From: a virus
DNA length: 20,820 nt
Virus record (IMG/VR): IMGVR_UViG_3300037011_000103
Location: 1 to 20,820 of that record
Strand: one strand, 5' to 3'
In this document: piece by piece, positions 15,256 through 20,820 of the stretch
How the letters are laid out: the number at the start of each line of letters is the position of its first letter
Position numbering within the stretch: position 1 is the stretch's first letter
Program-made: the position numbers and the translations under genes
Notes under the pieces: model-generated
What the model was told of the DNA's origin: nothing
The model's database searches: none
What the model saw: the letters and a program-made list of their open reading frames with translations, nothing else

Positions 15256-15579
15256 TTACTCCTTTGGGGGAGCCTTGGTGAACGGCCTGAAGCCGCCGTG
15301 CTGTCCCTTGTGATCCTCTGGCCTACCGCAGTAGGCGAGCCATCCGCAGGGTGCCGCTCCGGTCTGGGCAGGAGTCCTGACCCAACCCATGGCCGACAGG
15401 GCCTCCATCGCGCCACCGACCCCGAGCCTGATATACAGGCCCTGCATGTGGTTCTTCACGGTCTGAAGCGAGATGTTCAGTTCGTGGGCCACTTGTTTCT
15501 GGGATCCGAGGCGTGCGTATGCCTCGAGTACCTTCAACTGGGTGATGGTCGGACTCGGGCCTTCGAGCAACCGGCGCAT
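15256..15579 (-). CDS. LuxR-type helix-turn-helix protein with C-terminal Cys/His motif
   Basis: 107 residues. Residues 10-66 are a compact LuxR/GerE-type DNA-binding domain: a TITQLKVLEAYARLG helix, then QKQVAHELNIS, then the recognition helix SLQTVKNHMQGLYIRLGV. There is no receiver or autoinducer-binding domain. The C-terminal 40 residues contain C78, C84, H90 and H94 (CX5CX5HX3H), which could bind a metal. The start lies one base from the preceding stop and lacks a strong ribosome binding site, so translation is probably coupled. A transcription regulator within a virion structural cluster is unusual; it may control the late operon or a host promoter. The HTH call is firm; the target and the metal site are inference. 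Confidence 0.85.
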   Translation of the reverse strand: MRRLLEGPSPTITQLKVLEAYARLGSQKQVAHELNISLQTVKNHMQGLYIRLGVGGAMEALSAMGWVRTPAQTGAAPCGWLAYCGRPEDHKGQHGGFRPFTKAPPKE

Positions 15580-15580
15580 A

Positions 15581-15898
15581 TCACTGACGACGGACGGTAA
15601 TGGTTACCTCCGGGCTGGTCGTCTGAACGCGACCGCCTAGATAAGTGACTTCCCACTGGACTACGTACGTACCCGGAACGGAGAGGTCGTTCGCCGCCCA
15701 CGAGTAGCTCACCCGTCCGTTGACAGCATCGAGGATGTCGGCCCCCGAGTTGACCTGGTAGCGACGGTCGTCAGAGCGCCTCATCTGGAAGCGCACCGAG
15801 GCGTTGGTCAGGTCAACAACCTGGGTCGGGTCGTCTTCCTCGTGGATGATGGCTGTGATGTCCGGGGCTGTATCGCCCTGGACGAAGGTGAGACTCAT
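15581..15898 (-). CDS. BppU-like N-terminal domain protein (small Ig-like phage structural protein)
   Basis: 105 residues starting MSLTFVQGDTAPDI. The start ATG at 15898 overlaps the stop of the repeat-protein gene (ATGA) and is preceded by GGAGG with about 4 bases of spacing. A much longer open frame continues upstream in the same phase but lies inside the repeat gene and is not credible. The sequence has the pattern of the phage baseplate upper protein N-terminal domain: an F.QGDTAP.I start, then DLTNASVRFQMR, then an SYSWAANDLSVPGTY segment and a final TSPEVTITV strand. In known phages this domain anchors a receptor-binding protein or fibre to the virion. Here it stands alone directly after the giant repeat protein, so it may be its adaptor or a small decoration protein. 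Family call from pattern recognition. Confidence 0.75.
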   Translation of the reverse strand: MSLTFVQGDTAPDITAIIHEEDDPTQVVDLTNASVRFQMRRSDDRRYQVNSGADILDAVNGRVSYSWAANDLSVPGTYVVQWEVTYLGGRVQTTSPEVTITVRRQ

Positions 15899-18800
15899 GC
15901 GACCTCCGCATCGAGGAGGAAGGTCCGTCGCCTCGTGTGCGACCACGAGGTGCTGACCGTGGCGGCGATGGTTCGGGCCGATGTCGTGGCCTCGATGGTC
16001 CGGGCCGAGAGCGTCCCCGCGATGGTCGCGGCCGAGAAGGTGGCCTCGATCTCCGCGACGATCCTCTCGCTGATCGAGGCATCGACCGGGAAGTTCCCGT
16101 AGCCGGGCCCGGAGATCGAGGCATCGACGATGAAGTGCTGGACGCCCGCGCCGCTGATCGAGGACTCGACCGCGAAGGACCCGGCCATCCGGGCCTTGAT
16201 CGCGGCGTTGGCCGTCAAGGTCCCGGTCTCGATGATGGAGACGGCCGCTGCGGCGGTGTATGAGCCGGACGCGACCTTCAAGAGGATCGCATCTGCGGCG
16301 AAGGATCCACCAGCCGCAGCAAGGACGATCAGGGCATCGGCCGTGATCGCGGCGGTTCGGGGGGACAGAAGAACAGCGTCGGTGGCAAACCCGACCATTC
16401 GGGTGGCCCCGATGACCGCCTGGGCCTCGAAGCTCGCCTGGAAGACCGTCTTCAGCAGCGCGTCGGCGGTAGCCGAGCCACTGCTCGTCCGGCGCACGAC
16501 CGCGCTTGCCGTGATGGTAGCAGACGCCGTGCGCGTTACAACGGCATCCGCAGAGAAAGCCCCAACCCCGGATCCGGCGATCCACGCCTCGGCAGTCAAG
16601 GCCCGCGTGTATGACGCGAATATGACGGCGTCGGCGCTCGTCTCCCCCACGGATTGCCCACGGATGACGGCATCGGCCGCGAACGAACCGGCTCCAGCGG
16701 TGGGACTCAGGATGTAGGCGTCGGCAGTCAGCGATCCCGTTGACGGCCGGGTGATGATGGCGTTGGCCGTCAGGGTGTTGGTGACGCCGCGGAGGATGAC
16801 CGCATCGGCTTCCACGGTGGCCGACGTCGAGCCCCTGACGACCGCATTCGCCGCGAACGACACGCTCGCCGTTGTTGCGATAATGGCGTCGGTCGTCAGG
16901 GTGGCGTTGCGGGTCTGGATGATCGCCGCATCAATCGTCCAGCTACCGGATGCGGTGACCCTGACGACCGCATCCCCGAGCATGGACCCCGTCCGGGTTG
17001 CGAGGATCGTCGCGTCGAGGGTAGCGGACGCGATCGTCTGGCTCCCAACGACCGCGTCCGCCGGGAGGCTACCGGAACGCGGGCGGGAGATTATGGCGTT
17101 GGCAGGGAAGTTGAAGTAGTACGGGCCCGCGATCCAAGCGTCGATGTTGAAGAAGCCCGACTTGCCAGCCCGAAGGAAGGCATCGACCAGCAGCCGGCCT
17201 GCGAGGAATGCTCCGACCGTGAAGGTAGCGGACTTCCATGCGGCGGCCGTGAACGACCCCGTCTGGCTCCCGAAGACCACCGCGTCCACCGAGGCAGAGG
17301 CGCCAGGATGCCCCAGGAGGACCGCAGACAGGCTGAAGGCCGTACCACTCTGCTGCCGGGCAACGACGGCGTCAGCGGTGCTCGAGGAGGCCCTGGCGAC
17401 GCGTAGAATGGCGTCGGTCGTCAGGCTAGCCAGTGCCGTCTGGCGAATGACAGCGTCGGCTTTGGCCTCCTTTACCGCCGTCCGCCTGACGACCGCATTC
17501 CCGCTGAACGAACCGGTCTTCGACGCGAGTACGATGGCGTTGGTCGTCAGGCTGGCCGCGAAGACCCGTCGAATGACGGCGTCGGCTTTCGGTTCTCCTC
17601 CGGCAGTCCGCCTGACGACCGCATTCGCAGAGAAGGAGGTCACCGTGGGCTTGAGGACGATGCTGTCCGAGCTGAATGACGAGCTGACAGAGGCCAGGAT
17701 CAGCGCATCGGCAAAGGAGATCCGGGAGACCGTCGCAAGGCTGACAGAGTCCAACCGGAAGTTGACGATGGCGCTCTTGGCGGTGATGGAAGAAGCCTGG
17801 AAGGACCCGGACTGCGGAGCCAGGATCGTGGAGGTCGTAGCGAATGTGCTAGAGCTCGACGAGAGCAGCACCGCCGCGACGGGGAACGTGCCCGACTGAG
17901 GACCCTTGATGACCGCGTTGGCGGCGAAGGATCCCGGAACCGCACCGTAGATGACGGCGTTGAGGGTGGTGCTTCCCGTCACCGTCCTCCGCAGGACGGC
18001 ATTCAGGGTCGCCGCAGACGTTGACGATTTCTTGACGATTGCCGAGACCGTGATCGAGAAACCGACCGTTGCCTTGATCGTCGCGGCGGTCGTGAACGAG
18101 CCCGTCGCGGTCTTCTTGATGACCGAGTTGGCCGTGAAGGTCTCCGTCCTGGTGGCCTTCAGGACCGCGTCCGCCGTCTTCGACCCGCTCAGGGTCGCCT
18201 TCAGCGTCGCGGCAGCGGTGAAGGTCCCGGTCGCGGTCCGCAGCTTGACCGCGTTGACGGTCGTCGAGCCCAGGAGATCGGGCTTCCTGACGACAGCATT
18301 GGCCGGGAAGTCGAAGAAGTACGGACCGGCGATCCACGCCTCGGCGTTGAAGAAGCCTGTGCCGCTGGAGACGATGAAGGCATCGACGTAGATCGCTCCC
18401 GCGATCCACGCCCCCACCGGGAAGATGCCGGCCTTGACCGCCTGGATGGTGAAGGTCGAGGTGGTGGACTTCCACAGCACCGCGTCCGAGGTCAGGGACC
18501 CGGTCTGGGTGCGGCGAATGATCGCCGCGAGCGTGAAGCTGCCGGATGCTGACTTCGCGAGGACAGCGTTGACCGTGGTCGAACCCGCCTGGGTCCGCTT
18601 GATAACGGCGTCCAGCAGGGTGTCGTCGTTGGTAATGATCGCCTTCAGAACGGCGTTGACGGTCGTCGTCCCCGTCTGCGTCCTCTTGATCGTCGCGGCG
18701 ACCGTGGTGGAGCTCGCCAGCCCTGTCTTGAGGATGACGGCATTGACCGTGGACGAGCCCGCCTGGCCCTTCAGGAGAACCGCATTGGCGGTCATGGATC

Positions 18801-20820
18801 CCGGGATCGTGGCCTTGAGCGTGGCGTTTGCAGTCAGGCTACCGGCGAACGTCTTCCGCACCACAGCATCGGTCGTGGCGGACCCGGTCTGCGTTCGTTT
18901 CAGGACGGCGTTGGCCGAGAAGCTGCCGGCTGACGTTTTCTGGAGCCAGGCGTCGGCCTTGAGCCCGGTCGGAGTATAGGTGCGGAACAGCACCGCGTTC
19001 GCCGTCAGGCTCGAGGCATTGGTCTTCTGGATCCACGCCGCGACCGTGAGGCCGGTCGGGGTGATGGTCTTCTTCAGGACGGCGTCGGCCGTCAGCGACC
19101 CGGTCTGGGTTCGCTTCAGGGTGGCATTGGCGGTGGTCGAGCCCGTCAGCGTCTTCCTGATCGCGGCGTTGGCCGTCGTCGAGAGCGTGATCGTGGCCTT
19201 GACAACCGCGTTCGCCGTCAGGCTGCTCGACTGGGTCAGCTTGATGGTTGCGGCAGCGGTGAACGAACCGGTCGCTGCCTTGAAGAGGACTGCGTTAGCG
19301 GTCAGGCTGCCCGACTGGGTCTTCCTGATTGCGGCGTCCGCAGAGAACGAACCGGTCTGGGTGACCATCCCCGCAGAGATGACAGCGTCAGCGAAGATCC
19401 GCGAACCACCGACGAGGTTGGACCCGTCGGCTGTCATCTGCGAGACGTTGGTTAGTTCGCCGGAAAAACCATTCCACTCGACGGTGTAGACGTTGCCGAC
19501 CTGACTAACCGTCGCAACGAAGGAACTATCCCAATACGTCTCCATCCGCGACTGGAGGTCGGCACCACTGATGTCCCACGAAAGATCGGGGAGATGGAGA
19601 TCTCCATAGACCTCTGTCGATTGATCTAGGGCCCACGTTCCGCCCGTGGCCACGACCGTGATCTGCTGGATCTCGTTCTGAGTTGGCCCGCCATCCTGGA
19701 GCGTGGTGACGGTGACGGATGCGGCGGGCATCGTCGCAAGACGGATGGCGTCGGCCGCGAACGAGCCTGTCTGCTCGCGACGGATGACGGCGTCGGCTGT
19801 CAAGGACCCGGTGTATGACCGCCCGATGACGGCGTTCGCGGGGAACGTAGGCTCGAAGGTGCGCCTGGCGATGGCGTCGGCTGCGAACGTCTTCGTGCCT
19901 GAGTTGGCGAGGATGACGGCATCGGTCGTGGCCCCGCCCGCAGGCGTGACAGTCGCCTTGATGGCCGCGTTCGCCGCAAATGTGGGCTCGAAGGTGCGCC
20001 GCAGGGCGGCTGCGGCATCGAACGTCTTCGTGCCTGAGTTGGCGAGGATGGTCGCGGCGGCGGTGGTACTGCCCGAGATGGCGGCCTTGATCGTGGCATT
20101 CGCGGTCGCAGATCCGGTCTGCGTCCGCTTCAGCGTCGCGTTCGCGGTGAGGCTCAAGGCGAAGGTCCCGCGAAGGATTGCGTTGTCCGTGAAGGAGCCG
20201 GCCTGGGTACGCTTCAGGACGGCGTTCGCGGCAAAGGTCGAGGAGATCGTCTTCTTGATCGTCGCGTCGGCCTTGGCCGTCGCCACCGTGATGGTCGCCT
20301 TGATCGTGGCGGCTGCCGTGAGAGAGCCGGTCTGGGTCCGCTTCAGGACGGCATTCGCTGTGGACGATCCCGCCATGCCCGCCTTGAAGATGACGGCATT
20401 GGCTGTGGATGTACCGGTCTGGGTCCGCTTGAGAGTTGCCGCAACCGTGAGGCCGGTCGGGGTGAAGGTGCGCCTGACGATGGCGTCGGCTGCGAACGTC
20501 TTCGTGCCCGAGTTCTTGAAGAGGACTGCGTTGACCGTCGTCGTTGGGTTGAGCGTCTTCCGCAGGACAGCGTCGGCCTTCTTGTCGGTGAAGGTGTAGG
20601 TCGCCTGGGGGATGACCTTGACAGCACCACCCGTGCCGTCGTTGTTGCCGATGTAGAAGGTGGCGGACTGGGTCTTCTTCTGGATCGCGTTTGCGGGCAG
20701 ACCAGTCGGCGTGATCGTCTTCTTGATGACAGCGTTCGCCGCGAACGAACCGGTCTGGGTCGTATAGCTCGCCGTCGTCCCGATCAGCGCGAAGCCGACG
20801 ACGCCCCATGCGTCCGAGTC
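15895..20820 (-). CDS. Giant 14-residue-repeat fibre-like structural protein (5' partial)
   Basis: The frame is open from the right edge to a TGA at 15897-15895, giving 1641 residues with the N-terminus missing; the Met at 20376 is internal. Nearly the whole protein is a degenerate 14-residue repeat with consensus G-S-[FL]-T-A-[ND]-A-[VI]-[IL]-[KR]-[RK]-T-Q-T, on the order of a hundred copies. Hydrophobic and small residues alternate across the middle of each unit, which suggests a short beta strand followed by a Thr/Gly/Ser turn. The array is interrupted by a globular domain near 19400-19710 and by two related non-canonical blocks near 17090-17220 and 18290-18430. The first residues in the window (DSDAWGVVGFALIG) look like the end of a beta-sandwich domain. 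The C-terminus (about the last 60 residues) departs from the consensus. The stop overlaps the next start as ATGA. Likely a virion fibre or appendage; its position ahead of the protease and capsid genes leaves head or tail attachment open. No family recognised for the repeat. Confidence 0.85.
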   Translation of the reverse strand, partial: DSDAWGVVGFALIGTTASYTTQTGSFAANAVIKKTITPTGLPANAIQKKTQSATFYIGNNDGTGGAVKVIPQATYTFTDKKADAVLRKTLNPTTTVNAVLFKNSGTKTFAADAIVRRTFTPTGLTVAATLKRTQTGTSTANAVIFKAGMAGSSTANAVLKRTQTGSLTAAATIKATITVATAKADATIKKTISSTFAANAVLKRTQAGSFTDNAILRGTFALSLTANATLKRTQTGSATANATIKAAISGSTTAAATILANSGTKTFDAAAALRRTFEPTFAANAAIKATVTPAGGATTDAVILANSGTKTFAADAIARRTFEPTFPANAVIGRSYTGSLTADAVIRREQTGSFAADAIRLATMPAASVTVTTLQDGGPTQNEIQQITVVATGGTWALDQSTEVYGDLHLPDLSWDISGADLQSRMETYWDSSFVATVSQVGNVYTVEWNGFSGELTNVSQMTADGSNLVGGSRIFADAVISAGMVTQTGSFSADAAIRKTQSGSLTANAVLFKAATGSFTAAATIKLTQSSSLTANAVVKATITLSTTANAAIRKTLTGSTTANATLKRTQTGSLTADAVLKKTITPTGLTVAAWIQKTNASSLTANAVLFRTYTPTGLKADAWLQKTSAGSFSANAVLKRTQTGSATTDAVVRKTFAGSLTANATLKATIPGSMTANAVLLKGQAGSSTVNAVILKTGLASSTTVAATIKRTQTGTTTVNAVLKAIITNDDTLLDAVIKRTQAGSTTVNAVLAKSASGSFTLAAIIRRTQTGSLTSDAVLWKSTTSTFTIQAVKAGIFPVGAWIAGAIYVDAFIVSSGTGFFNAEAWIAGPYFFDFPANAVVRKPDLLGSTTVNAVKLRTATGTFTAAATLKATLSGSKTADAVLKATRTETFTANSVIKKTATGSFTTAATIKATVGFSITVSAIVKKSSTSAATLNAVLRRTVTGSTTLNAVIYGAVPGSFAANAVIKGPQSGTFPVAAVLLSSSSSTFATTSTILAPQSGSFQASSITAKSAIVNFRLDSVSLATVSRISFADALILASVSSSFSSDSIVLKPTVTSFSANAVVRRTAGGEPKADAVIRRVFAASLTTNAIVLASKTGSFSGNAVVRRTAVKEAKADAVIRQTALASLTTDAILRVARASSSTADAVVARQQSGTAFSLSAVLLGHPGASASVDAVVFGSQTGSFTAAAWKSATFTVGAFLAGRLLVDAFLRAGKSGFFNIDAWIAGPYYFNFPANAIISRPRSGSLPADAVVGSQTIASATLDATILATRTGSMLGDAVVRVTASGSWTIDAAIIQTRNATLTTDAIIATTASVSFAANAVVRGSTSATVEADAVILRGVTNTLTANAIITRPSTGSLTADAYILSPTAGAGSFAADAVIRGQSVGETSADAVIFASYTRALTAEAWIAGSGVGAFSADAVVTRTASATITASAVVRRTSSGSATADALLKTVFQASFEAQAVIGATRMVGFATDAVLLSPRTAAITADALIVLAAAGGSFAADAILLKVASGSYTAAAAVSIIETGTLTANAAIKARMAGSFAVESSISGAGVQHFIVDASISGPGYGNFPVDASISERIVAEIEATFSAATIAGTLSARTIEATTSARTIAATVSTSWSHTRRRTFLLDAEVA
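17090..17225 (-). repeat. Long-range duplicated block, copy A
   Basis: Encodes a stretch with GAFLAGRLLVDAF, GFFNIDAWIAG and PYYFNFPANA. It is clearly related at protein and DNA level to copy B near 18290-18430. It replaces several 14-residue units with aromatic, AxIAG-type segments. Confidence 0.75.
18290..18430 (-). repeat. Long-range duplicated block, copy B
   Basis: Encodes GAWIAGAIYVDAF, GFFNAEAWIAG and PYFFDFPANA, parallel to copy A about 1.2 kb away in the same gene. This implies a segmental duplication larger than the 14-residue unit. Confidence 0.75.
19400..19710 (-). other. Globular beta domain inserted in the repeat array
   Basis: About 100 residues without the 14-residue repeat. 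They begin near NEIQQITVVATGGTW and end near TADGSNLVGG. The order of elements (NE.Q.ITV..TGGTW, then a D-LQ..ME helix, then V..VGN-YTVEWNGFSG, then TADGS.L.GG) matches a domain I know from many phage virion proteins, where it usually reads GGTFTLTF...A.VQ.ALE...G.YTVTFTG...TADGSGLTGG. The family match is from memory; the insertion itself is seen directly. Confidence 0.65.

Noticed and set aside
15899-16585. N-terminal extension of the BppU-like protein upstream of 15898
   Set aside because: The extension is an Arg/His/Cys-rich out-of-frame reading of the repeat gene; the ATGA start at 15898 with GGAGG is much better.
15895-20820. The 14-residue (42-base) repeat array as a CRISPR or DNA satellite
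   Set aside because: The repeats are degenerate at DNA level, have no unique spacers, and keep one open frame, so they are protein repeats.

Overview
The window is a high-GC segment of a tailed phage or prophage (Caudoviricetes) with siphovirus-type morphogenesis genes. The evidence is an HK97-type prohead protease followed by a major capsid protein, head-tail joining proteins, an HK97 gp10-like protein, a tail terminator, tail tube proteins, a tail assembly chaperone with a -1 frameshift, and a giant tape measure protein. No bacterial housekeeping, integrase, tRNA or rRNA gene is visible, so lytic phage and prophage cannot be told apart. The high GC and some domain types fit a high-GC host such as an actinobacterium, but the host is not determined.

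Every gene I support is on the minus strand, so the late operon reads from right to left. Order: (1) a giant protein of roughly a hundred degenerate 14-residue repeats, open at the right edge (20820 to 15895); (2) a small BppU-like immunoglobulin-type protein; (3) a LuxR-type helix-turn-helix protein; (4) a GT4 glycosyltransferase; (5) prohead protease and major capsid protein; (6) head-tail connector, stopper, gp10-like protein and tail terminator; (7) two paralogous tail tube-like proteins in tandem; (8) a small unknown protein; (9) tail assembly chaperone G and its -1 frameshift product G-T; (10) the tape measure protein, at least 2321 residues, whose frame stays open to the left edge. Many junctions are ATGA overlaps or abutting genes. 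Each of the three larger gaps (56 to 80 bases) holds an RNA hairpin just ahead of the next ribosome binding site.

The most unusual element is the tape measure protein. Before its ordinary helical and hydrophobic ruler region it carries modules not expected in a tail ruler: two HPr-like (phosphotransferase-system phosphocarrier) domains, both keeping the GLHxRP active-site motif; a JAMM/JAB-like metal site (HxH...SxxD); a helical domain resembling a phage/plasmid family of unknown function; and a GY...W...Q.A.FDL domain. A short recurring (M)AGGPV peptide marks or starts several modules. Tape measure proteins can be released at DNA ejection, so these modules could be cargo delivered to the host. 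That is inference, but the domains can be read directly from the sequence.

A second unusual element is the Ser/Thr-rich repeat fibre, encoded close to a glycosyltransferase and upstream of the capsid genes, which may be a glycosylated head or tail fibre. The long open frames on the plus strand are antisense shadows of these genes.
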